DNA from: Cylindrobasidium torrendii FP15055 ss-10
Lineage: Eukaryota > Basidiomycota > Agaricomycetes > Agaricales > Physalacriaceae
Length of the DNA: 64,000 nt
Direction of reading: 5' to 3'
Assembly: GCA_000934385.1 (NCBI GenBank)
Contig: KN880519.1
Coordinates: 1-64,000, forward strand
The position numbers and the translations under genes were made by a program. Under the pieces are notes generated by a model, which saw only the letters and a list, made by a program, of their open reading frames with translations, had not been told where the DNA came from and searched no databases. Position 1 is the first letter of the stretch, and every line of letters starts with the position of its first letter. Below, piece after piece: positions 42,764-55,168 of the stretch.

Positions 42764-43708
42764 ATAGAAGTTTCTTCAACAAAGGACCCACAAAGGGGTC
42801 AAACATGCTTTACAACGACCACATCTCTGCTTGACGAACTGGGACGAGGAGGACATCGTGGGAAGCATCAGAAGCCCGTGAGACTGATTATCATCTTTTC
42901 TGCTGTCCTTCCTCTGAGTCTACATGGGCCGCTGCTTTCTGGCAACCGTGCACATTGCCAACATCTTCAAGAATGCAGCTTTTCCTGCTATCGATGAAAC
43001 GTACAGCACTGCAGCAGAGAATTACATGACCTAATCATGTGACAATCACCTTTTCTATCTGAGCATCTACCGTGATGATGCATAGGCGAATTTCAAGATT
43101 CTAAGCTGCTGTTCAGTTTCTTTACAGACCTTACTTTGACCAGCGATCGATAACAACGTCAAATTGGCAATCACAATCTTCTCAAAACTATGTTCGAAAA
43201 GCCCGCGGACGTGTGCTTTCTTGTATGACAAAAAAGAGTGAAAGGCCCCGTAGCGCACTGTAGATGTAAACCAGAAATATCATTTTGTCGGAAGTCTTCA
43301 TTCTCGGGTTCTGGTGCTTGCCCGGCGGAGTCCTAGGGCAAGCATCCAGCAAGCATCTCACACCATTCTGCATCCCCATCTATCGAAGTTTCCATTTGAC
43401 GTACGTAAGCGACCTGCCCGACCTAGCGGTCTGGACAGGCAATTGAGTTTACGATCTTATATAACCTGATTCAGCAAATCATTCAATCGCAGTGGCACCT
43501 TCGCTCACCAGCCAGGCCCAAAGGCACCTAATTCTGCGAAGCCCAACACAGACAGCATACAATCAAAGCAAATAAATAGGGTATCACACGCGCACCTGTC
43601 GCGAATACTAATTACAAAACAATGCTGTGGCACAGTAGTAGTACGGTGTATGCTACAAATGTTTCAATGACAGCGAAGAAGGTATGCGAGGTGGTTGTTC
43701 TTGATATA
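42764..43708. other. intergenic, no gene seen
   Basis: 0.95 kb between tRNA-Leu and the 3' end of the next minus-strand gene. No exon with motifs or good splice structure was found. Confidence 0.4.
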
Positions 43709-45326
43709 TCAGTATTTCTTGCTCGCGCGCCGGCGAATATTGTCGATGTGTTCACCCGGGCGGCGGTCTGTGCGCGCACCATTATAATCAGCATCCACCA
43801 GCGACCGTTTACTCGGAATGACAGAGCTATCCCTCGATTGCGACCTTCCTTGTATGTCTTGGAATCGAGGCGACATAGTCTGTCGTCTACAAGGACGCAG
43901 ATCGTTGTCCCAACGCGTTCGCGCATGAGAGGTGAGCCTGTCATCTTCGCGTGTCGACGGAGGTGATCCTCCCGGCGAGTTTGATGTCCCTCTCATGTGT
44001 GCGGCTGAAGGGCCCGGAGTGACCGCGCGGGAAGGAGGCGGACGAGCACCGCTTTTGAGCGAGTCAACCCAGTCGACGAACGATTGTGAGAGCCCTTCCT
44101 GACGAATGGATTTGGGAGTTGTCGAACGCAGCGGAGGCAAACGAAGGTCCCGCGAGGATGGAGAATTTGTGGACGAAGTATTGCGGCTATGTGGGTAACG
44201 TGTTGTACTTTGCCGGGTAGGACATGGTGAAACGGTTCTGGAAGTATGCCTCACTCGAGAGCGATGCCGAGGAGGTGAGAGAGTGCGAGGTGGTCGCTTT
44301 CGAGAAATGGGCCGAGGGGACCTCGACGGGCTACGAGACTGAGAGTCGCGGGTACATGTCGATGGTGGTGGCGGAACGCGCGTAGGTGAGGGTAAATTTG
44401 ACAAGGCCGCAGCTTCCTTGGAAAAGTCAGCATGCATAAAGCGATTGCACATGGGTAGCCTACAAGCGACAAGTGTTGTAGATAGCAGTAATACCGGGCA
44501 GCCTCATCTGAGAACTCGGCGTTCCTTGCTATCCTGAACATCTGTTCAACAGCGCGGTACTCGATGGAGACGCCCTCTGCAGTACGCGTCTCCTTGAGAG
44601 GTGGTAAGTTGCGGAGGATCGAGAGCTCTCTGTCTGTCCCGCTCGAGGCGTACTGCCAGTTCACCCTTACATCGTAGTGTTGCTCTAGCTCACGCGTAGC
44701 GTCAGCGATCAGGTTAAGTAAACGCTTGTCGATGGGCAGCATCCCAAGACGAGGATCCTTGTGCTTGAGCCAAAAGTCGCGGCCATAAACCGCTACCTTC
44801 TCAAGCCCTAAAAATGGTTATTCAAGATCCTTTTTAGCTAGTCTCAGACCCACATTCGTGTATAGTCTTCACGTTTATTCTGACGGTTAGACGGCTCGTA
44901 CCGGCGACTTGGAACACCATAGCATGGCACAGTAATCGCAAGGCGTACTATGCAAGGTAAATGTGGAGGACAAATCAGTGGCGGCTCCCGGATACATACC
45001 GATAGAATCACAATGCTCGGACTCGGCGCGGTATCCCGGAGCAAGCTTACATCGCAGTCACTTTCATGCGAATGAGATCGAATCCCGAGTTGATGAGAAG
45101 AAAATACGCACATCGGGTGTGCGCCGTATTCGAAGTGAATACCGACGCTGCGTAAATACGAGCTGGTCTCTTGGACGACGATAGACACAACTGCGCGTAG
45201 ATGGGCAGAAGGAGCGTGTGCAGTAGTTATAGGACGTGGGGATAGAGATTTGGTGTCGGTCATGATGGGAAAAAGAGAGAATGTGTGAAGCACGTCGGCG
45301 TGCACCTTTGTTGAGTTCGTGGTCAT
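43709..45326 (-). CDS. uncharacterised protein with conserved helical N-terminal region and disordered Ser/Arg-rich tail
   Basis: Three exons. A 65-nt intron with donor GTGAAG joins SNRQNK-R to LEKVAVYGRDFWLKHKDP. A second, ending at about 44458, joins SDEAAR to LPMCNRFMHADFSKEAAA. The translated start is either the ATG at 45326 or the one at 45263 (MTDTKSLSPRP). The middle part is well-formed and looks like a folded helical domain (RLLNLIADATRELEQHYDVR, VEQMFRIARNAEFSDEAAR). The last ~220 residues are rich in Ser, Arg and Pro with repeated RS/SPS words, probably disordered and phosphorylated. No family name can be given. Confidence 0.6.
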
Positions 45327-45586
45327 ATCGATGTGGCCTCGAATGATCCGTTCTCAATTGTTTTATGCCCGACGATTCGCCCGGCACCTGTGCCTATGGA
45401 AAGAAGCGGCCAGGCCCGCGGTATAATTGATTGCAGAAGCCATGCCTTGTGCCTGTGTGTTGCCACGATCGCGAGGAAGTCGCAGGGTTCGAATCACTGA
45501 ACAAAGAGCAAAACAGTGAAAGTGAGTGTCCATGTACTCGCATTGCTTACATTCTACACCAAATATCTATCCACCACAAAGGTACA

Positions 45587-47579
45587 TTACAGCACGATAA
45601 ATGCCCCGTTGGGCTTAATCCTCGCCGTTCTGCCCGTCGCTACCCAGCCCTCTTCCTCCTCGCTCGAGCCTGGGATAGTCTCGCTCGCGACATTCACATA
45701 GTCCTCTCCGAGCAGCTTGCCAACCGAAGGTCCACGCACCACAAAGGTGCCTTCTGGGTCCCCATCCGCCTTGATTGCGGCGTCGCTGACGTTGAGCAAC
45801 CGCGCCTCGATGTTGATGGCCGGCGGGCCGACATGCGCAGGCGCCGTATCTGGGCCAGGGAAGGTCTGCAAGTCGAGCGGATGCGATGCAAGGATTGGAC
45901 CAGCTACAACCGGGTGCGTGTACGCGTTGACGAAACCAGCGGAAAACGCCACTCGGGCAGGTGTCAAAAGGCTAGCAGGGATTGTTCCTGCAAGTCTTGG
46001 TTGGATTTGGAAGATAGAGCATGGGTGCCAAAACATACCTCCACTGGAGATGACAGCAGCTAGCGTTCCTGCAGCTTCACCAACAACCTTGGCGCGCGCC
46101 GCGTCGAAAACTAAGCGGTCCCATAGGCTGTCCTTAGAAAGGAAGCCCTCTTGGATACCCGCAACTTTGTGCCTCCACGCGAAAGGATATAGGATACGAT
46201 TCTTTTGTGCGGTTTTGAGGATAGATGATACCAGCGCTTCAACATGGTCGGGCTTCACGAAAAGTACGGTCGGGGAGGGGATTTTGTAGGTCCTGGCAGA
46301 AGTAACGTCCTTGACGTTGTACTTGGGATCAACTGGAGACATGTCAGATATGATTGAGCTAGCCACAAAACTCGGCCTTACTTTCTGAAGTCCTCAGAAT
46401 TTGAGTGCTTTGGAGAGTAGCAAAGCTTGTTCCTTCGAAGAGAGCAGTGTATGCGATGGCGCGGCCGTACGCTGTGCTGAGCGAGTGAGCGGAGACAACG
46501 GTATCTAGGGGAGACAGTGCGTGGGAAGCAGGCATCAGAGCACGGATGGCGGTCACACCAGCTGTGATGTTTTCGTGGGTCAGTTGGGCACCTTGAAGCT
46601 GCCCATCGCCTGACGACCAGAACGACACGGAGAAGATATCACTCGGTTCTGTGGGAATGAGACAATAGTCATTGTACGTGAGAGAGAGAAACGCACTGGG
46701 AATTGGACTGAGAATCTTCTGTGTTTTTGTGCCTTCGCGCTCGACGTCGTCCCAACTGTAGACCTTCACGCTGCTCGCAACAGACGCCATGGCCTGACGG
46801 GTAGGCTCTCCTACGACAATGATGGTGTGATGTTGCCCGACCTCTCCAGCATCATAGATAAGCTCAAGGAGGGTTGGCAAGAAATGGGCGTCCGCAATGA
46901 TAGCCGAGGGCGGGTGCGAGTCGAGTACGCTAGAGAGCACATCGGACGAAGAGATGGTGAATGACGGAATGGAATGCGACGCCAGCGCCAAGTCGCTAAT
47001 GAGGAATTCTGCAATGCAGGCGTCAAGGAGAGCCGAGGAAGTTAGGTGGCTAGCAACGCACCGATGCAATCGTTAACCAGCAAGAGAACGTTAGAATCCC
47101 CGGATTCAAGCTTCGCTAGGCGTAGGAGGCCAGTGCCAAATGATGCGACACGGTCTTGCAGTGCAGAGTTCGTGATCTGTCGACGAAATAAGCTTGGATG
47201 TGGGGATGGAACACTTTAGCACGCACACGGGTGTTCCACAGAGTGCGGGGGGCATCTAGCTCAGGTCTGATGAGGTCTCCAAGAATGTAAACATCCTTCG
47301 TTGGTCGCAGGGGCAACTGAAGTACATCGTTTAGTGTCAGTCACGGTTGCAAGGCGCGACACGTACGCGACCCATGAGCCCAGTCGCATAATTCCTGTAG
47401 ACCGCACTCTGTCCTGGGTTGCGTACGCGGGCAACGTCGCTTTGGCGGCCAAGAAGAATGGGATGCACCAGCGGTTGGGGTTTGTAGAAGTTGTGCAGCA
47501 AGAATACGGTTGCAGCTATGAGACCGAGCAGGACCGTAAGGTCGTCCGTGACGATGTGTTGGGCGATGTCGAGCCCCAT
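45587..47579 (-). CDS. degenerate acyl-CoA synthetase-like (AMP-binding fold) membrane protein
   Basis: A multi-exon gene starting MGLDIAQHIVTDD, followed at once by a transmembrane helix (LTVLLGLIAATVFLLHNFY) as in long-chain acyl-CoA synthetases. The adenylation-domain layout is recognisable: FGTGLLRLAKLESGDSNVLL, an ATP-loop equivalent FWSSGDGQLQGAQLTHENIT, a middle region FWHPCSIFQIQPRLAGTIP, and a final GWVATGRTARIKPNG. Key residues differ: the loop Lys of SGTTGxPKG is Gln, the YGxTE motif is not present, and TGD is TGR. The protein ends where the C-terminal lysine-bearing subdomain should begin. It is therefore probably not a functional ligase. A missing 3' exon is possible but I found none. 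Confidence 0.65.
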
Positions 47580-48153
47580 GCCGACTGTTTTCGTGGCAGC
47601 TGGTAGTGTGAAATCAAGCTGTACTCCGCTGCTGTCAGTGTGACGGTGAAATTGAACCGAGTGGGACCAGGTGCTGCGACCCCGAGCTATTGGATGCCGC
47701 CGGCACAATTCAGAAATGATCGCACGGCGTATGTCGATGGACGAGATTTCGGCCTTTGCCCACGACGACGAGTGCCCATGGTCGAATTTCGAACAATCCT
47801 CTACGCTTTGGCATGTTCCGAATCAACGAATAGGTCATTTCTTTTGGGATATCGACGTGAATTCCACCAAGCAACCCACCATTCTCACAACACGCTTGCA
47901 TTCAAGTTAGGACATGATCAAGTCTATTTGGAACGTCTTTGTGGTCACTCGAGGGCCGAGAGCACGCCTGGCAACACGCCTCCCATATCCCCTGCTGCTG
48001 CTCCAGTAGTTGGCAAGTGTTTGGTGTCATGCTGTGAGACGTCCGTGCGCAAAAATCACCTGACGCGCAGGCTCTGAGTATTTGGTCCAGTTCATGTCTC
48101 TTCCCCTTTGCCCCCATCCGCGTTCTCCTTTTGTCCAACTATCATCATCTACC
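47580..48153. other. divergent promoter region
   Basis: 570 bp between the divergent acyl-CoA-synthetase-like gene and histone H1. It should hold both promoters. No TATA box is obvious near the H1 start. Confidence 0.4.
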
Positions 48154-49334
48154 ATGTCTACTCCTGTTAAGAAACCTGCATCTACTGTTGCGACCAAGAC
48201 GTCTGCTCCGGCTGCGAAGACCAGCCCAGCGACGCATCCGACATGGGTCGAAATGATAAGGGTGCGCACGACTCGTCCACTTCGGCGGCGCATTATGTCT
48301 CACTCGAGTTTCCCAGGCATGCATCGCTGCTCATCCAGACGAGGCCCGTGCAGGTGTTTCCCGTCATATCATCAAGAAGGTCTGTTCGCTGCTGCCGCGC
48401 GCACCAGTCGAGCTGATGTCTGATACCCGCCCAGTATGTCGAAACCAAGTACCATCTCGATATCACGCCTGCCGCGAACAGCCAGCTCAACCGTGCGATT
48501 CACTCTGGCAGCGAGAAGGGTGTCTTCTTCCTGCCCAAAGGTCAGTGCCGTCGTCGAACGGCGCTGCGGGACGATGTGACTGATCAGACATGCTACCTCC
48601 CACAGGTCCCTCTGGAAAGGTCAAACTTGCCCCAAAGCACGCCGCTCAAGGCGCAAAGGAGGTGTGTTCTGTATTGGCCACTGTCGAGCTGTATTCACTG
48701 TCTCCGTTGTAGAATAAGCCGACGAAGAAGCCGGCAGCTGCCACCAAACCGACCGCAGCTAAGGCAAAGTCACCCTCAAAGTCCACGAGCAAGACGACTG
48801 TGAAGAAACCCGCTCCCAAGACTGCGACGACCAAGAGGACAGCGCTGAAGGCTACTACTCCTTCCTCCACCATATCCTCGAAGCCTCTGGCATCGAAGCC
48901 ACCCGTGGCCAAGTCTGCCACTGTGAAGTCTGACGCCCCGAAGTCTACTACCCAGAAAGCCGATATTACCAAGAAGGCTCCTACCAAGAAAGCTCCTACC
49001 AAGAAAGCGGCGTCAACGAAGGAATCAACAGCAAAGAAATCATCTACTGTGAAGAAGTCTGCTACTGCGAAGAAGGTGCATGCCGCCCGAAACATCGTGG
49101 CGGCATACTTAGCTAACGTGCTCATAGGCCACGGAGAAGAAAGCTGCACCCAAAGCGAAGACTACAAAGCCTGCGGCGGTGAAGAAGACAGCGCCGACGA
49201 AGGAGCCTGCTTCGCCTACCAGGACAACATCGAGGGCACGCAGGCCAAGCTTGAAAGCCGCTGCCAATGGCACTGTGCGTCTTTCCATTACCTCAGTGTA
49301 GTGTATACTCTAATCGGATCCTCAGGCCGTTTGA
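48154..49334 (+). CDS. linker histone H1, gene A
   Basis: Several exons encode a short N-terminal tail, one H15 globular domain and a long Lys/Ala/Pro tail. The globular domain is assembled from THPTWVEMIR, ACIAAHPDEARAGVSRHIIKK, YVETKYHLD and AANSQLNRAIHSGSEKGVFF, ending with PKGPSGKVKLAPK. The tail has many KK and AKK/TKK repeats. The final intron of ~50 nt leaves a tiny last exon coding AV and then TGA. It binds nucleosomal linker DNA. A second H1 gene lies 600 bp downstream in the same direction. Confidence 0.92.
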
Positions 49335-49846
49335 ATGTTCAACCTCAATGCTCATCACCTCCGTTGGTTGTTTTGATCTTGACTGATATTTATGCTCCCC
49401 ACTCTGGTGTCCTCATTGCTTGATTTGTCTGTAACGTAACAGTTGTAGTTGTACCTTTGCGGCCTCATGCGCAGTGCGTGTTGTGAAGATGTATTACGAA
49501 TACACGTCGTCAAATTTCCGGAGAAGCGTGAATGCATGTGAAGTGTTAAAGTCCGAGGATGCTCACTGGCATCTCCTCTATGAGTGCTTCTCGTCTGTCC
49601 AGCCAATTGGGGCCCGAGATATAAATCCTCTGCGTACGATAAACTCAATCCATTAGGTGTACCAAAGGTGGCATACTCGTGTCAGTAGCGACTCTGTTAC
49701 CTACATCCCCTGCCGCCGTAGGCCGTAGGCCGCTGTCGTGTCGATAGAATGATCGATACGGCTCGTGACCGCATGTGGCTGTGCCCGAGCCAAGGTTTGT
49801 TGATGGTCATGTGCCTCAGCATGCAATGCACGTGACCCACACGCGG
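49335..49846. other. intergenic between the two H1 genes
   Basis: About 500 bp. No coding sequence is recognised. It contains a GCCGTAGGCCGTAGGCCG triplicated word near 49716-49733. Confidence 0.4.
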
Positions 49847-49853
49847 TATAAAA
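49847..49853 (+). promoter_or_regulatory. TATA box of histone H1 gene B
   Basis: TATAAAA lies about 80 bp before the start codon. Confidence 0.65.
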
Positions 49854-49928
49854 GGACGGTTGCGTCATCTCTCACGAGCTTGACTTTTGACCATCACCCA
49901 TCGACCCTAACTTGCTCATACAATCACC

Positions 49929-51013
49929 ATGTCTGCAAACTCTGCATCCCAGAAGCCTGTTTCCAACACGAAGCCTGTGCTAAGGGCCAAGGCCGCGCCC
50001 AAGGAAGCTGCGCCGAAGCCTAAGGCCGCCCCGAAGGAGAAGAAGGAGAAAGCGGCGCCCAAGGAAAAGAAAGAGAAGAAGGCTGCTGCACCCAAGGAGG
50101 AGACTCACCCACCATGGAAGGACATCATTACTGTGCGTCTCTCTCTGCCTGGTTAATCTTCTGCTTCCTCATCGTCGTTCAGGAATGTATCGCGGCACAC
50201 AAGGATGAGGCTCGCACCGGTGTTTCTCGCTCGACCATTAAGAAGGTGCGTCTCTACATTTCGTTCAATCTTCCTGTTCGCTCACGCAGAATGCCAGTTT
50301 GCTGAGGAACAGTACAAGCTCGACATGAATGCTCGCAACACATCTGTCTTGGCTCGCGCACTTATGACCGGTGTCGAGAAGAACTATTTCGAGATGCCCA
50401 AGGGACCGTCTGGCAAAGTTAAGCTCATGCCGAAGAGGAAGCTTGCCGAGATCCAGGCAGTGGCTAAGGAGGTGCGTTCCCACTTTTCATTGTCTACATC
50501 CTTGTACTCACTACGTGCTAGAACACAAAGCCTGTCGCGACGAAGAAGCCCAAGGACGATGCCAAGAAGGCGGTGAAGACGAACAAGGCCGCTCCTGCGA
50601 AGAAGACCACCGCCAAAGCTACCTCTGCCCCATCGAAAGCGAAAGCATCGACATCCAAATCTGCCACCACTACCACGAAGAAGGCGACCACAGCGAAGGA
50701 GCCTAAGAAAGTTCTGCCCAAGGGCAAGACTACGTCAAAGGCAACTACGAAGAAGACTACGGCGCCGTCGAAGCGCGGTGCGGCGAAGAAGGTTCGTCCA
50801 ATAACGTACTGCTCAATATCCCGTACTCATTCTTCGCAGGAGGTCACTGGCAAGACGGCGTCGAAACCAGCGGCTGCGAAGAAATCCAAGGCAGCGACAT
50901 CAGTCACACCGGCAGCGAAGCCTGCGAGGAAGGTAAGCAGCTCTCTATCATCGCACGTTTTGATGAGTTAACATGGAAACCAGGCTCCGAAGCCGCGTTC
51001 GGCCAAGGCATGA
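49929..51013 (+). CDS. linker histone H1, gene B
   Basis: Second H1 gene. A longer, very basic N-terminal tail made of APKEKKEK-type repeats precedes the H15 domain (HPPWKDIIT, ECIAAHKDEARTGVSRSTIKK, FAEEQYKLDMNARNTSVL, ARALMTGVEKNYFEM, PKGPSGKVKLMPKRK). The tail is rich in KKTTAK and KKATT repeats and is interrupted by introns near 50.8 and 50.95 kb. The last exon reads APKPRSAKA and then TGA. Domain and splice pattern match gene A, consistent with a local duplication, but the tails have diverged. Confidence 0.92.
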
Positions 51014-51497
51014 GATTCACCGCTACCCCAGATCAAATATTGAGGCGGCCAGGCGTGTTGTACAGGCTATGGCTTTGTCGGTGTTATGTTGTCGGGCTGT
51101 GGACTGCTGTATTTATGTCTATTTTTTTCTGCTGAGATTTTTGTATTGTACACTGTAGTATCTTTTTGGAGGGCGCCCAATATCACTAGAATCAAGACTA
51201 TTTTGCCTGATCCCTGCCCTTTGAGAGAATGTTCAGTCACGCAAGCTCGTGATAAGAAACGCACGTCCCTCGAGGACCCCGGGCACCGCTGCGGAGGCAT
51301 TTCAGGGCATATGATGTCGTACTTGCAGGACCCCAGGTACCTCACCAAATTAGGGCGCGATCTTTCCTGCCCTTCTGAGAACGGCAATTTCACTTTGTTT
51401 CCCTCTCTCCCACCACTCCCTTGAATTGTTGCCACCATCACCGCCCTTTCACAAACAAATACCTTCAAGTCGCTGGTCGCATAGATTCATGTTCTGA
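51014..51497. other. intergenic, no gene seen
   Basis: 480 bp holding the 3' flank of H1 gene B and the promoter of the GDS1-domain gene. Nothing else is recognised. Confidence 0.4.
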
Positions 51498-54336
51498 ATG
51501 ACTTCGCAAGCTGTCCTTTCCAACCAAGCTTCCTCCTATGCCGCTCCTCGCGTCCGTCAAGGCCCAACCATTACTCTCAAACCCACCGTTCGCATCAAAC
51601 CACCCGTGCCACCCAAGGACACGGCGCGTCCATCCAAAAGCGCGTTACAAACGCGCTCGGACTATGCCGACACCTCTTCTATGCCACCGCTTCCGTCTGG
51701 CACAGTTGGTCTGCACCCTGAGGATGAAAACAGCAAGGTCTTCCAGTCAGTAGCGCGCGCGTTATTATCTGTGGTGCGTTTTCGTGTATAGCCCCCGGCC
51801 GTTTATGACCAACTCAACATCTGTCCAGAACAATCGCGCCATGACCGTCAAGGACCTCGCGGAAATGTGCATACAACAGGGAATGGGATGTCCCAGGTGT
51901 GTAACCAGCGGCGCGCGCATATAATCATGCTGACCCTGTCTATCCAGTGTCAGCGCAGCTTCGCAGGCTATCACCACATACACACGCGATCATCTCAAAC
52001 GCTGTGACTTGGAGCAGGATCAGCCCTTACTTTTGCGCCACAGCTTGGCCGGCACACCCTCTGATGACTTGCTTGCACCCGCCCTCTACTCCACTGTTGG
52101 CGGAAATGGCGCACGCGATGCTCGGCCCGCTGCCCCGAACCGCCTCACCAATTTCCGCAAGGGGACGGTAGTCTGGTATCTCAGTCGGCTGACTGGGGCG
52201 CCATGTCCATTTTCGCGGGCAGGGATTCGACTCTCAGACCACATTGATCCTACACTGGTCGCGAAGCGCAACGCCAAACGAGAAGGCTCGACGGATCAAT
52301 GTGGCGACAAACGCAAGCGAAGGTCCACGCGGGAATGCGTCGTTCGGACCCACGTTCAAGCCACTCAGTCAACCACCCCTGAGCTTGCGCTGGAGCAAGA
52401 AGAGTCTGACCGTGAGGAGGAGCCTCCAACGAAAGTCAAGCTCATCGTCCGCCTCAAGCCACTCGCTATCCGCAGCGTGTCAACGACGCCCAGTCAGCCG
52501 CTCTCGGACGACACGGATTTGGACGATTCCATGTCAGTCGATGATGATCGTCCTACGTCCATCTCCGGTGATTCAAACTACGCTTTCAATTCGTCTTCCC
52601 CCTCCGTGGGCACGGGACCAGACCCAGGTTACCGGCGCTCGAGTTCGGTGCCAGATTCCCTTATGGCTTCGCCACCTCCAGACTCTGAAGAGGAAGTGGA
52701 CGACGAGGACGATGACAGCGAGGACGACGACTCTGACGACGAGTCGTACGACGATGACAGCAGCAGCGATTCAACAACACCAGAGGAAGACGAGGACTAC
52801 GAGTCCTCCGAGTTTGGCGACGCTGACTCTGCATCAGAGTCCGACGAGGACAACGACGCCGATACATCACTCGAATCACTAGGTCCCCGCTCACCGCTGC
52901 TCTCGTCCCCCATCACCATTCCGGCCATCAAGCAGGAGCCCCGCGATGTGCAAGGGATATTGGACGCCTGGGAGGATCTAGACTCATTTCACGTTGGTTC
53001 TTCTGGGATCGTCGATGTCATCGGCAAGGCCGCTACACACGTCCTCACCGGCGCCGAGCTCAAAGTCAAGTACGAGCCCGACCTTGACTGGGATTTACAC
53101 CGCGACGTCTCATTGTCACCCTCCGCTGTGAAGCAAGAGGAGGAGGACATGTCGCTTGGCTTCGACTCGGATTCATTCACATCCTGGAGGTCAAACGATC
53201 CCCTCATGTCGCCTATGTCGCCTAGACATCATAGTCCGTTCATGGACTCTTTCCCATTCGACGACGGCGCCCTTCTCCCTGGCCGTAGGGAGAGCGAGTC
53301 CCATTGGGATAAAACCGGAGCTCGTCATTTTGATAACATGCGCCCGCGGTCGAACACTGTCCCTGCGCAGACTCCTGAAGCCTCTGCACAGGAAGTTGCG
53401 CATCAGCTCATATCTTTTTGCGAGGCTCTATCTTTCAAGGACCAAGATAAGACGGAGACAAAACCGTCAGTGTCAGTCTCTCACCCTGTCTGTGTTTCCC
53501 CTGGGGATATCCGGCGTTCTACAAACGGATGGCCACTTTCCACTTCACCTCCCGTTGGCACTATACAAGCACTTGATCCTGCTATCGTTTTCACGCAGGT
53601 TGATGGTAAGTTCATTGACCATTAAAAGTTGCCAGACCCTGACGACTACGCAGGATTTTGGGTCTACCGCACAATTCTTGATGGGCATATCATTCACCGC
53701 CGCGTCGATTCAAATTACGTGAACCTGAGCAGCATCATGGCGTATTCGCAGACGCCCGAGCCCGTGCTGACCACGCTGGAAGGTGCCTACCGTGTGGACA
53801 ATGCTCATTACCATCCTACCATGAACGGACTCTGGGTGCCGCTTGTCACTGCACAACTGTACGTCAACGACCATCCGGTTCCGACACCATTGTCCCTGTC
53901 CTCCGCTGGACCCTCGACTGCCGTGCTAGATGTCTTCCTTGGGAATGATCTTCCAACTTTATTCCCGTCGTCGATTCTTCACAACAATCCGTGGACGCCA
54001 CCCGCGCCGACCTCGCCGGCAGCTGAGGAGCGCGTTTCTGCTCCTGAGATAGAGAAACCTGCTTCGAAATCGGCTTCGCCATTTGATGGCCCGCTCACTG
54101 AAAAGGAGGAGGAGATTTTCGAGTCAATATGCGTCAACCTCGAATGGGAACCGGAGAAGATGGACGACTCTCCAATAGCGGTGGAATCTACCTCAGTGTC
54201 TCATTCTCGCCAGTCATCGCCTCCCGAGTCTATGGAAGAGGACTCGCGACCACTGCGTCGGTCACGCCGGGTCGCTGACGCCGTCAAAGTTAAGGCGAAA
54301 TCGACACGGACGCCAAAGACGAAGAAGAGACGATGA
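51498..54336 (+). CDS. GDS1 winged-helix protein with a KilA-N/APSES-like segment (putative transcription regulator)
   Basis: Four exons. The introns join LLSV to NNRAMTVKDLAEMCIQQ, GMGCP to SVSAASQAITTY, and QVD to GFWVYRTILDG. The second and third exons form a GDS1-type winged helix: VFQSVARALL, NNRAMTVKDLAEM, then SQAITTYTRDHLKRCD. A long acidic, Ser-rich middle region follows. The last exon has a compact segment, HIIHRRVDSNYVNLSSIMA, then LTTLEGAYRVDN and GLWVPLVTAQLYVND. It resembles the RR.D..VN.S..., LE, and W(V/I)PL..A pattern of KilA-N/APSES DNA-binding domains (Xbp1, Swi4). A basic C terminus (KKRR) could be a nuclear signal. The GDS1 assignment is good; the KilA-N call is by eye. 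Confidence 0.72.
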
Positions 54337-55168
54337 CGAGCTACCTTTCTTTTCTATCTTGACCTTGCTTGCTTTGCTTTCGGACTGTTTGAGAAAATTG
54401 TATTGTATATATTCCTTTTTTTTGTTGACCGCGCGTCGGTCGCTACCAAGTACGTTACGAAAAGATTGGAATATTTGTGCGCCTAGTTTTTACATACACT
54501 GCATACGTCCTCAGGGCTATTAGACTGTAATCCCCTCTATGCGCTACTCCCTCTATATGCTCCATGCCCATGCCTCACTAGATGCTCTGTTATGTACCAC
54601 TTGAAGGGAGGATTGGGGAAACAAAGAATAGAAGTCAAATTGCCATGTGCTCTGGGAAGCTGAGCGTGTGAGTTTACTGTGGGACTGGGAGACGGGGGTG
54701 ATGATGTTGCCCGATGTGCAAAGATTCTGATTGTGCCGGCACTTTGAAAATGGGAAATGAACAATTCTTCGCATGACTTTGGCGTGACTGTTGCAGGGTA
54801 ACTGGCTGTATATTATTTGTCTGGTGAGACACCTAGACGAAAGCTGAGGACGAGATGCCGGGCTCCCGAGAAGCGGCAACTTGCGGCGGAGTGCGAATCC
54901 CCTTGGCTCTCCCTTCCATATTCACTACTACACTTAGCATCTATCCTAGTAGTTGTGGGCTTTTTACCGTGCGTGTTTTGTCTGGCGACTGTACGACTGC
55001 CGTTGAACTTGCCATTTTTTTCGCAGCTTTTGACGCCGATTTTACGACCTAGGAAACGGCCTCGCATTTCCACTTAATCAGGCCTCTCCCTCGACGCAGG
55101 CTGGCCAGGAAGCGCGCATTGCGCCTACATAATACCTAATTCCCCCTTGCTCCAAAATAACCGGTATA
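54337..55168. other. intergenic, no gene seen
   Basis: 830 bp between two plus-strand genes. Open frames are present on both strands but lack motifs and splice support. Confidence 0.4.

Noticed and set aside
45460..45500. T-arm-like GGTTCGAATC at 45486-45495
   Set aside because: No acceptor or anticodon arm pairs around it.
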